A stretch of 22,897 nucleotides of DNA from CAZBZG01 sp964496245 (GTDB taxonomy: Bacteria; Planctomycetota; SZUA-567), in assembly GCA_964496245.1 (NCBI GenBank), contig CAZBZG010000038.1:1-22897 (forward strand). The letters run 5' to 3'. The translations under genes were made by a program, and so were the position numbers. Positions 1 through 7,734 of this stretch are shown in pieces. Every line of letters begins with the position of its first letter. The first letter of the stretch is position 1. The notes beneath the pieces are model-generated. The model saw only the letters and a list, made by a program, of their open reading frames with translations, ran no database searches and was not told the origin of the DNA.

Positions 1-333
1 CGGACAAGCCGGCCGTGGCACCCCAACCCCCCTCCCGCCATTGTGACGTTCGCGGGCATGGGTGTTGACCTACCGAGGCCCGCAATGTCGCGCGCAACAC
101 GACGGGTGGCGCAGGCGTTACCGCCTGCGTGTAGCAGCACAGGAGGACAGGACGCAAGCCCCGGCGGACACCTCGCCGCTCCGCGCGGCCGCAACCGCGC
201 GTCCTCCTGCGCCTGCGGCGCGCAGACGTGAACGTCTGCGCACCCGCGGACAGTCCATCGCGCGCGTCCCGCGGTCGGCCTCTCCCTTTGCCGTTGTCTC
301 CCCCGAACCGCAGAGAAATCGGGCTTTTGCAGC
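1..333. other. Intergenic region without a convincing gene
   Basis: No convincing gene lies here. The short open frames of both strands run through GC-rich inverted repeats and have no ribosome binding site or family resemblance. The stretch holds a nested inverted-repeat element (103-246). It may also hold a weak terminator: CCCGA at 302-306 can pair with TCGGG at 319-323, followed by CTTTT. That would end a gene lying to the left of the window. The promoter of the Mgl-type operon begins directly after. Confidence 0.6.
103..246. repeat. Nested 144-bp inverted-repeat element
   Basis: The segment 103-148 pairs with 201-246 over about 46 positions with few mismatches. The innermost nine bases of each arm (140-148 and 201-209) are exactly complementary. 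Each arm is itself a hairpin: 110-129 has an 8-bp stem around TTAC, and 220-241 has a 10-bp stem around a two-base loop. The interior has two more stems (162-166 with 174-178, and 182-188 with 195-201). This could be a MITE/REP-like repeat or a structured RNA. No transposase is nearby. Confidence 0.6.
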
Positions 334-362
334 TTGACAGGGTCAGTCCGGCTACTTAGCAT
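334..362 (+). promoter_or_regulatory. Sigma70-type promoter of the Mgl-like operon
   Basis: A perfect -35 box TTGACA (334-339) is followed, after 17 bases, by TAGCAT (357-362), a 4/6 match to TATAAT. It lies about 75 bases before the ATG at 437 and would drive the TPR-Roadblock gene and probably the three genes after it. Confidence 0.65.
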
Positions 363-436
363 AGCCCCTCGCGGAGCGGCGTCGGCGGTGTCCTGTTGCC
401 GGCCTCCTTTCAGGTTTGTATGGCGCAAGGCGTATC

Positions 437-1528
437 ATGGGGTTTATCCGTAACCTGTTCAGCGGGCGAGAGATCAACCGGCTCGAAGAGTTGATCAAGA
501 CCTCGCCAGCGCCCAGCCTCTTCTTGCGGCTGGCGCAGCTGTACCGCCAGAACGGGCAGGAGGAGGACGCCGCACAGATCATCCGCCGGGGGGCCACGCT
601 CTTTCCGGAGAGCGAGGCGCTGACCGAGGCGCAGGCCGATGCCGAACGCGTACAGCACGATGCCGAACGGCGCCGGCTGCGGGCCAAGATCGAGCAATTC
701 CCCAGTCCCATGGTCTATGCGCGCCTGGCCAAGCTCCATCTCAAGGACGGGGAGCTGTCCGAAGCGGAGAAGATCTGCAAAGAAGGCTGCCGGGACTTTC
801 CCGACTACGGGGGCCTCTGGGCGCTCCAGGGTCAGGTGGCGCTCGAGCAGGGGGATCTCGTGCAGGGCGTCGAGCGCCTGGAGAAGGCGGCGGCGCTCGA
901 CAAGTACAACTACAATGCCCTGCTCCTTCTGGCCGAAGGCTACATCAAGCAAGGCCGGCGGCCCGAAGGCCGGCGGACGCTGGAGAGCGTTCTCGAGTTT
1001 GCGCCTGCAGACGACCACGCGACCCGTTTTTTGAACGAGTTCGATGCGCGCGCCGATGCTCTCGAACAGGAGACGCAGGCGCAGCCTGCGGCCGAGGCCC
1101 AGAGGCCGTCCGCGACGCAGGAGGAAGCCGCGCCTGCGGAGCCCCTGGCGGAAGCCAAGCGGAGCAGCGGCGTGGGCACCGGCCTCCACGAGGAGATCAA
1201 GCAGATCCGGCGGGTGGACGGCGTGCGCGCCACGATCCTGATCGATCCGTCCGGCCTCGTGATCGCGAGCGATCTTCCCGAGCGCATGGGCGAGGATCTC
1301 TCGGCCGCGCTCATCAGCAGCATCGCCCGCTCCGTGAAGGGGCATTCCGCCGAGCTGGGCCTGGGGGTGTTCGAAGACGGCATCGTGCACACGCCCGACG
1401 GTTGCATTCACGTTCTCACGCTGGATCAGATGACCATGGGGGTCTTTGCCGCGACCCACACCAAGTCCGGACTGCTCCAGCGCGCGATTCATACGTTCGC
1501 CGAACGCGTGATCGAGACGTATCATTAG
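437..1528 (+). CDS. TPR protein with C-terminal Roadblock/LC7 domain
   Basis: A 363-residue protein. Residues about 10-205 are helical repeats of TPR type, for example the stretch around LWALQGQVALEQGDLVQGVE (128-147). Residues 206-248 form an Ala/Glu/Gln-rich linker. Residues 250-362 form a Roadblock/LC7 domain with the core GVRATILIDPSGLVIASDL (262-280). Roadblock domains dimerise and bind or regulate Ras-like GTPases, so this is probably a cytoplasmic adaptor of the MglA switch encoded 0.5 kb downstream; the TPR half would recruit further partners. The ATG at 437 is preferred over an in-frame TTG at 416 because AAGG at 427-430 sits six bases before it. It is the first gene of the operon, with its own promoter at 334-362. 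The domain assignment is firm, the partner is inferred. Confidence 0.88.
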   Translation: MGFIRNLFSGREINRLEELIKTSPAPSLFLRLAQLYRQNGQEEDAAQIIRRGATLFPESEALTEAQADAERVQHDAERRRLRAKIEQFPSPMVYARLAKLHLKDGELSEAEKICKEGCRDFPDYGGLWALQGQVALEQGDLVQGVERLEKAAALDKYNYNALLLLAEGYIKQGRRPEGRRTLESVLEFAPADDHATRFLNEFDARADALEQETQAQPAAEAQRPSATQEEAAPAEPLAEAKRSSGVGTGLHEEIKQIRRVDGVRATILIDPSGLVIASDLPERMGEDLSAALISSIARSVKGHSAELGLGVFEDGIVHTPDGCIHVLTLDQMTMGVFAATHTKSGLLQRAIHTFAERVIETYH

Positions 1529-1627
1529 GAGGCCCGGCTCGCGGTCCGGCATTGGACTGCGGTTTGCGGCAATCGCCAGCAGATCGCATCGTCGGGCGGG
1601 TCGGAAGAACGGAAGGGATGGATTCCG

Positions 1628-1981
1628 TTGCGCGATATTCTGATCCGCATCAACAAGACTCCGGGGGTCCACGGCACGCTGGTCGTCGGGGACGACGGTC
1701 TGGTGATCGCCTCAGACGTGGCCGATGGCAAGGATCCGCAGGCGTTGGCGGCCGTGGCTTCGAACGTGGCCGCCACGCTCACGCTCGCCCTCGAGCGCAT
1801 GGGCCAGGGGCAGGTCAGCCGATTCCTCATGAACGGCACCGAAGGCTGTGCCGTCCTGCAGACGGTGCAGAAGGCCATCCTCTTGACACTGGTGAAGCGG
1901 GATGCCAACATGGGGATGGTTCTGGTCGAACTGCAAGAGGCGGCAGAGGCGCTCGCCGCGAAGCTGGCCGGACCCGAATGA
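1628..1981 (+). CDS. Stand-alone Roadblock/LC7 domain protein
   Basis: This 117-residue protein is essentially one Roadblock/LC7 domain. It shares the core GVxxTxxxxxxGLVIASD with the C-terminal domain of the preceding gene, so the two are probably paralogues. The start is a TTG at 1628: GGAAGGGA (1611-1618) is well spaced before it, and the nearby ATG at 1618 is in another frame. It lies 99 bases after the TPR-Roadblock gene and 39 bases before mglA in the same direction, so it should be co-transcribed. By analogy with MglB or RomR/RomX-type partners it may form homo- or heterodimers that modulate the GTPase, but its exact role (GAP, GEF, scaffold) cannot be read from the sequence. Confidence 0.85.
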   Translation: MRDILIRINKTPGVHGTLVVGDDGLVIASDVADGKDPQALAAVASNVAATLTLALERMGQGQVSRFLMNGTEGCAVLQTVQKAILLTLVKRDANMGMVLVELQEAAEALAAKLAGPE

Positions 1982-2020
1982 TCCGCTCGTGACACCTCGG
2001 TTTGCCTGAGGAAATGCCAT

Positions 2021-3289
2021 ATGGTTCAAATCAATTTCGCGCTCCGCGAAGTCAATGTCAAGCTCGTCTACTACGGTCCGGGCCGGAGTGGCAAGACGAC
2101 CAACCTGCAGATGATCCACGAGAAGGCGCCCAAGGGCTCGATCGGCGAGATGATGAGCATCGCCACCGAGACCGACCGGACGCTCTTCTTCGATTTCCTT
2201 CCGCTCGACCTGGGCAAGGTGGCGGGCATGAACACCAAGTTCCAGCTCTATACCGTGCCCGGTCAGGTCTACTACAAGGCCACCCGCAAGCTCGTGCTGC
2301 AGGGAGCCGACGGCGTGGTCTTCGTGGCCGACAGCCAGAGCAACATGATGGAGGAGAACATCCAGAGCCTGGAGGACCTGGAGGAGAATCTCCAGGAGAA
2401 CGGCTTGGACATCAATACGATTCCGCTGGTCCTGCAGTGGAACAAGCGGGATTTGGAGAATATCTTTCCAGTGGAAGAGCTCAACGAGAAGGTCAATCGC
2501 TGGAATGCGCCGCATTTCGAGGCGGTGGCCATCAAGGGAGACGGAGTCTTTCCCACGCTCAAGGCGCTGGCGAGCGTCGTGATCCAAAAGCTGAACCGGG
2601 AGCACGGCTACGACAAGGATCGTTCGTCCGAAATGCCGTCGGTCAAGGAGACACCGGCGGCGCCGGCGGCGACCCAGGCGGCTGCCGCATCCAAACCGGC
2701 CACCAAGGGAGACAAGAAGGCGGCGGCCAAGGAGCTGGCTGCCGAGCTGTCTGCGTCGGCCGCCCCTCAGTCCGAAGCCAAGAGTCCGCCACCGAAACCC
2801 GCGCCTGCGCCGGCGGTCAAGCCGGCCGCTCCGGCCCAGGCGGCTCCGCCGCCCCCGGCACAGATGCCCGCTCCCCCCCCCGCGCCGCCGGCCGAACAGC
2901 CGACGGCCAAGGTCGCCCCCAAGAAGGCGGCTCCCAAGGCCCCCCAGCAGGTGCCGCCGGCGGGCACCCCTCCTTCGGGGGATACCCAGAAGTCCAAGGC
3001 GCCCCCGCCGCCGCCGAAACCTGCGGCAGCGCCGCCTCCGGCCCCAGCCAAACCGGCGGGGGGCAAGAAGGCGGCGGCCCAGGCGGCCGAGGGAGGCGAC
3101 GCGGTCAAGCGAGAGATCGAAAAACGGCGGCAGCAGAGTCTCAAGAAGAAGCAGGAGCAGGTGGAGCGCATTCGGCAGAGCAGGAAGAAGACGATCCAGC
3201 GCTCCGGAATTCCGCTGCCTCTCATCATCGTGGCTGCGATCATTCTGATCGCGCTGGCCGTGATCGTCACCTACCTGGTGATGTCGTAA
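2021..3289 (+). CDS. mglA: MglA-type small GTPase with C-terminal membrane anchor
   Basis: Residues 1-195 match the MglA family of bacterial Ras-like GTPases that set cell polarity. The P-loop is GPGRSGKTT (19-27), and switch I includes TETDRTLFFDFLP (49-61). The G3 motif TVPGQ (78-82) has Thr where Ras has Asp, as is usual in MglA, and the base-recognition motif is NKRD (141-144). Arg53 and Gln82, the catalytic residues known from MglA, are at their standard positions. The oddity is what follows. Residues about 211-360 are an Ala/Pro/Lys-rich, probably disordered linker, 361-395 a very basic helix, and 399-421 a hydrophobic segment ending the protein. Usual MglA proteins stop near 195 residues and are soluble. 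This one should be tail-anchored with its GTPase in the cytoplasm. TGAGGAA at 2007-2013 supports the ATG. mglB follows after 27 bases. Confidence 0.93.
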   Translation: MVQINFALREVNVKLVYYGPGRSGKTTNLQMIHEKAPKGSIGEMMSIATETDRTLFFDFLPLDLGKVAGMNTKFQLYTVPGQVYYKATRKLVLQGADGVVFVADSQSNMMEENIQSLEDLEENLQENGLDINTIPLVLQWNKRDLENIFPVEELNEKVNRWNAPHFEAVAIKGDGVFPTLKALASVVIQKLNREHGYDKDRSSEMPSVKETPAAPAATQAAAASKPATKGDKKAAAKELAAELSASAAPQSEAKSPPPKPAPAPAVKPAAPAQAAPPPPAQMPAPPPAPPAEQPTAKVAPKKAAPKAPQQVPPAGTPPSGDTQKSKAPPPPPKPAAAPPPAPAKPAGGKKAAAQAAEGGDAVKREIEKRRQQSLKKKQEQVERIRQSRKKTIQRSGIPLPLIIVAAIILIALAVIVTYLVMS

Positions 3290-3316
3290 TCCAGGGAGTG
3301 TGGAGGAGATCCATCG

Positions 3317-3838
3317 ATGGATCAGGTACCCGACGACGAACAGCTCCGTCAGAACCGGCTGATCTTCTACGAGGAAGACGTTGACAAGATCAACACGTGC
3401 CTGGAGGGATTTTTGGAACGCAGCCAGGCCAACTGTGCCCTGATCGTCGACGTGGAGGGGCACCTGGTGACGAAGAAGGGGTTCACCCAGTCCCTGGACA
3501 CCACCTCGATCGCAGCCCTCGTGGCCGGCAGTTTCGCGTCCACGCGGGCGCTGGCCAAGAACCTCGGTGAGAAGGAGTTCTCGGTCATCTTCCACCAGGG
3601 CGACAAGGAGAGCATTCACATCGCGCTCATCGCCGACCGCTGCCTGATTGTCATCATCTTCGATGATCGTACGACCATCGGCATGGTCCGCCATTACGCC
3701 AAAGAGGTGACCGAAGATCTGTCGGGCATTCTGGCCAAGATCGTCACCCAGGAAGGCCATGGCCCCAATCCCATCACCGACACGTCCTTCCGCAGAGAGG
3801 CCGAGACCAAGTTGGACGAGTTCTTCGACGGACAGTGA
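3317..3838 (+). CDS. mglB: MglB, Roadblock/LC7 regulator of MglA
   Basis: The 173-residue protein aligns by eye along its length with Myxococcus MglB: FYEE near the start, then FTQSLDTTSIAALVAG (56-71), LGEKEFSVIFHQG (83-95) and IFDDRTTIGMVR. MglB is a homodimeric Roadblock protein that acts as GTPase-activating protein for MglA by positioning MglA's own Arg and Gln, both present in the neighbouring mglA. A C-terminal tail ending in LDEFFDG resembles the C-terminal helix of Myxococcus MglB, which contacts MglA and has been linked to nucleotide exchange. GGAGGAG at 3302-3308 lies eight bases before the ATG. The gene order mglA-mglB is the reverse of the usual mglB-mglA. It is the last gene before the second promoter of the cluster. 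Confidence 0.9.
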   Translation: MDQVPDDEQLRQNRLIFYEEDVDKINTCLEGFLERSQANCALIVDVEGHLVTKKGFTQSLDTTSIAALVAGSFASTRALAKNLGEKEFSVIFHQGDKESIHIALIADRCLIVIIFDDRTTIGMVRHYAKEVTEDLSGILAKIVTQEGHGPNPITDTSFRREAETKLDEFFDGQ

Positions 3839-3892
3839 CGACGGGGCCGCCCTTCCTGTCGCTGCCCTTCTGCCTTCCCGCCACCCAAGTGC

Positions 3893-3921
3893 TTGACGAG
3901 GCGAGTCTTTGTCGCTACAGT
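3893..3921 (+). promoter_or_regulatory. Internal promoter before the PATAN-propeller gene
   Basis: TTGACG (3893-3898) and TACAGT (3916-3921) are separated by 17 bases. They lie about 70 bases before the ATG at 3992 in the 153-base gap after mglB. The last two genes of the cluster could therefore be expressed independently of the first four. Confidence 0.6.
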
Positions 3922-3991
3922 GATGCATACTCGCTGACTCGGGATTGGCGCTGCGGAAATCTGTGTCCGCGGTCGAAGGCAGGAATCGCAC

Positions 3992-6900
3992 ATGAGCTTC
4001 CAAGGCGATCTGGACACGTTCGGTCTGGCCACCATCTTCCAGACGTTGACCGCCAACCAGCAGAGCGGCACCCTGCACGTTTACGACGAACACAGCGAGC
4101 GCTATCTGGTCTTCTCCGAAGGCTCTATCCGCACGGTTTCGACCGGCCGGCGGCAGAACGTCTCGCTCGGCGAGATCCTGGTGGCCCGCAACAAGATCGA
4201 CGAGGAGCTCCTGGCCACGGCCCTGGCCCAGCAGGCGGAGAAGCACGAGCCGCTCGGTCAGATCCTGGTCGCGAACGGCGCCTGCACCCAGGAGGACATC
4301 GAAGATGCGCTCCGCTTCCAGATGGAGGAGGAGATCTACGACCTCTTTACCTGGCGTGGCGCCAAGTTCGAGTTCGACGAGAGGCGGAAGGGCGATACCC
4401 TGGTCGGATCGGACATCCGTATCTCCCAGGTCAAGGTCAATACGTCCGGCCTGATTCTCGAAGCCATGCGGCGGATCGACGAGTGGGGGCGGCTCTCCGA
4501 ATCCATCCCCTCTTTCGACCTGGTGCCGGTTATACCCGACGAGCAACAGACCGACGAGTTGGTGGGCGGGCTCACCGCCGAGGAGAAGCGCATCCTCCTG
4601 TTCGTGGACGGGGCCAACAGCGTCGATGCCATCACGCGGAAGAGCTGCCTCGGTCGATACGCGGTGACGCAGTTCCTGGCGCGTCTCTTCCGGGAGGGCC
4701 GCGCACGGGAAACCACGGCCGACGAGATGCGCGCCAGCGCCGAGAACATCGCCTTGCAGGGAGAGTTCGAGACGGCCAACAGCATCTATCGTCGCATCCT
4801 GGACCTCGACCCTCACGACCTCCGGTCCCGTCAGGCACTGGCCGCCGGCCTCGAAGCTTTGGGCAAGAAGAAGGATGCTGCCCAGGAATACAACACAGTG
4901 GCCGAGGCCCTGTGCGCGGAGCAGGAGTTCGCCGCTGCGGCCGATGCGGCGGCGCACGCCCACGCACTCCAGCCCGATGCGCCCGCCATCCTGGAGCGAT
5001 TGGCGTCTCTCCGCGTGCTGGCGGACCAGACCCGCGAGGCAGCGGCCGCATGGATGCGGCTGGGCCGCATGCTGGAGGAGAAGGGCGATACCGCGGGAGC
5101 GTTGGAAAAGGTCACCGGCGCCCTCGAGGACCTGCCCGAGGAAAACGATCTCCGCCGCATGCAGGCGCGACTCCTCCTGGCCGAAGGCCAGACCAAGGAG
5201 GCGGCCAACGCCTACGAACGGGTGGCCGCCGCCCTGCAGATGCAGGGAGACAAGGCCGGCGCGGTGTCGGTCCTGCGCACCATCGTGCGGCTGGACAGCA
5301 CCCGCGCCGATATCGCCGACCGCATCCGGCGCCTGCAGATGAGTGAGAGCCAGCAGCAGCGTCGCCGGACGGGCGTCATGCTCGGCGTCGTCTGCGGGAT
5401 CCTCCTCGTGCTCCTCGCGGTCGGCGCCGGCGTCAACGAGGTGCTGGCGCGCCGCCGAATCGCGTCGGCGCTCGAACAGTCCGAAGCCACGGCGTCCGAA
5501 GCCCCGCCGCTCGGTCCCTACGGGCGCCTCAAGAAATTGAACCGCGCACTGGCCCTGATCGAAGACGCGGAACCCGCCTTCGCCCTCTTCGGCGAACCGG
5601 AAGGCACGCGAATGGCCCACGCCGCCGTCCTCCGGCGCAAACGGGACGAAGCCCAGGAGGCGGTCGATGCGCTCGAGCGGAAGCAGAATCGTCTGATCGA
5701 GACCTGGGAGGAGCTGCGGGGAGAGTCGACCGCCGAAGCGAAGCGAACGCGGGAGGCCTTCGAAGCCCTGCTCGCGAGCGAACCGGAGACGGAGATCATC
5801 CGCGAGGCCAAGGAGAAACACCGCGCCTGGCTGGAGACCCAGAACCAGGAAGCTGCGGCCGTCAGCGAACTCCTGGCCGTCATCGGCGATACCGCGAAGC
5901 CGCCGGAGGAACGCTTCGCCAAGTTCGAGGAACTGGCCGAACAATATCCCGAGCGGCTTGCCAAGCAGAAGCCCCACGGCCTCGTCGGCCTGACCCTGCC
6001 CGTGCGGATCGAAGCGCGTTCCAACACCAATACGTCGCTTCCGGCCCGGGTCCTGGTCGGCGGCCAACTGCAGCCGGGAAGGACCCCCTGCGTGGTGGAG
6101 GTCCCTTGCGACCAGGAAGTTCCCGTGGTGATCCTGCGCCGGGGATTCGGGGACATTAAGGGGCACACCCGACTCGACCGGGAGCCGACCCTCCAACGCG
6201 TACGCAAGGTCGAACTCAAGCGAGGCGCCCGCTGGACGTGCGAACTCAAGGGCGTGATCGACGGGCTTCCCGTCTGCTCCGCGGATGGAAAGACGATCTA
6301 TGTGGCGACCCTCAACGGCAGCATCGCTGCCGCGAACACGCTGGACGGGAGACTCCTCTGGCGGCACCCAACCCAGAAGCCCGTCCGGCCGGGGGTGTAC
6401 AAGGCTCCCCTCTGCCTCGGAAACGGTAGGCTTATCGCTCTGGATCAGGGCGGTGGTCTGCTAGCCCTCTCAGCGGAGACCGGAGACGTGCTGTGGCCCG
6501 AAGCGCCCGGCAAGGGGCCGCTGGACGACACTGTGCCTCTGCGGGCGCAGCTTCTCCACCTGAAATCGGCCGCGTCCGCGGAACGGACCGCGGACCGGTT
6601 CGCCGTGCTCGTTACCATGCATTCGGCCTCGCCCCTCTATGCCGTGGACGGCGTCACCGGCGATCTGCTCTGGCCCAAGAGCGAAGCGGGACGTGACCGA
6701 CTGGGGGCCAAGATCGTTCAGCCCCTGGGCGAACCCCTCCACTTGCCCAAGCGCCATCACCTCCTGGTGATGGGGGGCGGCGACAGGCGCCGGGGCGGCG
6801 GCAGTCTCCACGTGTTGCTGGAGGATGGCGCCTACGTCGGCGGCGTCCCATTGGTCAAGGGACGGATCGACCGGGAGCCGCTGCTGGCCCGGCACGGGGA

Positions 6901-7405
6901 AGATGAAGTCGACCTGTTCGTGGCCGAGGAGGGGGTCGGCATCCATCGGTTCCTCATCGATCCGGCCAGCCCGCTCTCTCCAGAGCGCCAATGGACGGTG
7001 GATGCCTTCGTCTCCGAGTCGCTGGGCGCGCCCTTCCTGGTCGCGGGGGACCACGTCTTCGCGGGATTCGAGTCCGGCCGAGTCGCCCGCCTGCGGCGCC
7101 AAAACGGGGCCTGCCCCGCGGGATGGGACTTCCAGGGGCTGCCCGGTCCGGTCACCGGCCCCATGGTTCGCAGCGGGCGGCGCTTGCTTCTGACCTGTGG
7201 GACGCGGGCGGATCGACCGGCCTTCCTCATCGGGCTGGACCTCACGGGCAACCGGATCGCGGGCGAGGCGTGGCGATACCCTCTCGGAGACACGCGCACC
7301 CCGCCCACCGGTGTCCGGGTCTTCCATCCGGCCGGCGGCGAGCCCGGATTTCTGCTGGTGGGCGCAGGCCCGATTCTCCACTGCTTGGATGACGAGGACC
7401 GATGA
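3992..7405 (+). CDS. PATAN/DUF4388-TPR-TM-PEGA-propeller membrane protein
   Basis: A 1137-residue bitopic protein. Residues 1-50 are the start of a DUF4388 (PATAN) domain. Residues 58-110 carry two 24-residue repeats spaced by five residues, LGEILVxxxxIxxxxLxxALxxQ and its copy, like MshEN domains. Residues 111-240 complete the PATAN-type region, and 250-440 are TPR helices. A transmembrane helix spans about 461-483, then a charged coiled coil about 545-660. A PEGA-like domain at about 668-745 contains ARVLVGGQLQPGRTP. A PQQ-like beta-propeller, with repeats such as GxLLWRHP and GDVLWPE, runs from 750 to the end. The N-terminal half should be cytoplasmic and the propeller periplasmic. PATAN proteins often accompany MglA/Roadblock systems, so a scaffold or sensor for the upstream GTPase is inferred. 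AGGA at 3981-3984 supports the start. Its stop overlaps the next start (ATGA). Confidence 0.85.
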   Translation: MSFQGDLDTFGLATIFQTLTANQQSGTLHVYDEHSERYLVFSEGSIRTVSTGRRQNVSLGEILVARNKIDEELLATALAQQAEKHEPLGQILVANGACTQEDIEDALRFQMEEEIYDLFTWRGAKFEFDERRKGDTLVGSDIRISQVKVNTSGLILEAMRRIDEWGRLSESIPSFDLVPVIPDEQQTDELVGGLTAEEKRILLFVDGANSVDAITRKSCLGRYAVTQFLARLFREGRARETTADEMRASAENIALQGEFETANSIYRRILDLDPHDLRSRQALAAGLEALGKKKDAAQEYNTVAEALCAEQEFAAAADAAAHAHALQPDAPAILERLASLRVLADQTREAAAAWMRLGRMLEEKGDTAGALEKVTGALEDLPEENDLRRMQARLLLAEGQTKEAANAYERVAAALQMQGDKAGAVSVLRTIVRLDSTRADIADRIRRLQMSESQQQRRRTGVMLGVVCGILLVLLAVGAGVNEVLARRRIASALEQSEATASEAPPLGPYGRLKKLNRALALIEDAEPAFALFGEPEGTRMAHAAVLRRKRDEAQEAVDALERKQNRLIETWEELRGESTAEAKRTREAFEALLASEPETEIIREAKEKHRAWLETQNQEAAAVSELLAVIGDTAKPPEERFAKFEELAEQYPERLAKQKPHGLVGLTLPVRIEARSNTNTSLPARVLVGGQLQPGRTPCVVEVPCDQEVPVVILRRGFGDIKGHTRLDREPTLQRVRKVELKRGARWTCELKGVIDGLPVCSADGKTIYVATLNGSIAAANTLDGRLLWRHPTQKPVRPGVYKAPLCLGNGRLIALDQGGGLLALSAETGDVLWPEAPGKGPLDDTVPLRAQLLHLKSAASAERTADRFAVLVTMHSASPLYAVDGVTGDLLWPKSEAGRDRLGAKIVQPLGEPLHLPKRHHLLVMGGGDRRRGGGSLHVLLEDGAYVGGVPLVKGRIDREPLLARHGEDEVDLFVAEEGVGIHRFLIDPASPLSPERQWTVDAFVSESLGAPFLVAGDHVFAGFESGRVARLRRQNGACPAGWDFQGLPGPVTGPMVRSGRRLLLTCGTRADRPAFLIGLDLTGNRIAGEAWRYPLGDTRTPPTGVRVFHPAGGEPGFLLVGAGPILHCLDDEDR

Positions 7406-7698
7406 GTGGGCTCACGGCATGGATCCTGATCTTTCTGGTGATGGGCTTCCTGGCCTGGTTCTGGGTCATGTACCTCATCAAGATCGTGGTGAACGAAGAG
7501 GATCTGCAGGAGCGCATCCGCCAGATCCGCCGACGGCGCGAGGAGGAACAGCGAACCCTCGAGGACAAGATCCGCAAGCGCCGCGAACGCCAGACCAAGT
7601 TGCACGACGGGGTCCAGGACCAACTGCACGAAGCGGCCGAACGAGTGGAGTCGGGGGAAGAGGCCGCTCCGGCATCAAAGCAGACGACAGAGGCCTGA
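7402..7698 (+). CDS. Small membrane protein with coiled coil
   Basis: A 98-residue protein of no recognised family. Residues about 5-29 form one transmembrane helix rich in Trp, Phe and Leu. Residues 32-75 are a highly charged Glu/Arg helix likely to form a coiled coil, and the tail is short and disordered. Its start overlaps the stop of the 1137-residue protein by ATGA, so translation is coupled and the two products probably act together, for instance as an anchored complex. The orientation of the helix is not certain. The gene is real by its coupling and length, but its function cannot be named. Confidence 0.75.
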   Translation: MSGLTAWILIFLVMGFLAWFWVMYLIKIVVNEEDLQERIRQIRRRREEEQRTLEDKIRKRRERQTKLHDGVQDQLHEAAERVESGEEAAPASKQTTEA

Positions 7699-7704
7699 GT
7701 CCGC

Positions 7705-7734
7705 GACACGCCCCTCTCTCCCCCTCCGCGTGTC
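7705..7734. terminator. Possible bidirectional terminator hairpin
   Basis: GACACGC (7705-7711) and GCGTGTC (7728-7734) form a perfect 7-bp stem with a 16-base pyrimidine-rich loop. It lies exactly between the convergent ends of the Mgl cluster and uvrC. There is no clear T run on either side, so termination is only likely from position. Confidence 0.35.

Noticed and set aside
103..246. RNase P or other known structural RNA
   Set aside because: None of the conserved core segments that I know of these RNAs are present; the region is explained by inverted repeats.
43..337. Two short overlapping frames at the left edge
   Set aside because: They run through the inverted-repeat element, lack ribosome binding sites and resemble no family.
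1712..6367. A 1551-codon open frame on the - strand
   Set aside because: It lies antisense to mglA, mglB and the PATAN gene, whose products match known families. The translation is low complexity and reflects GC-biased codons in the mirrored frame.
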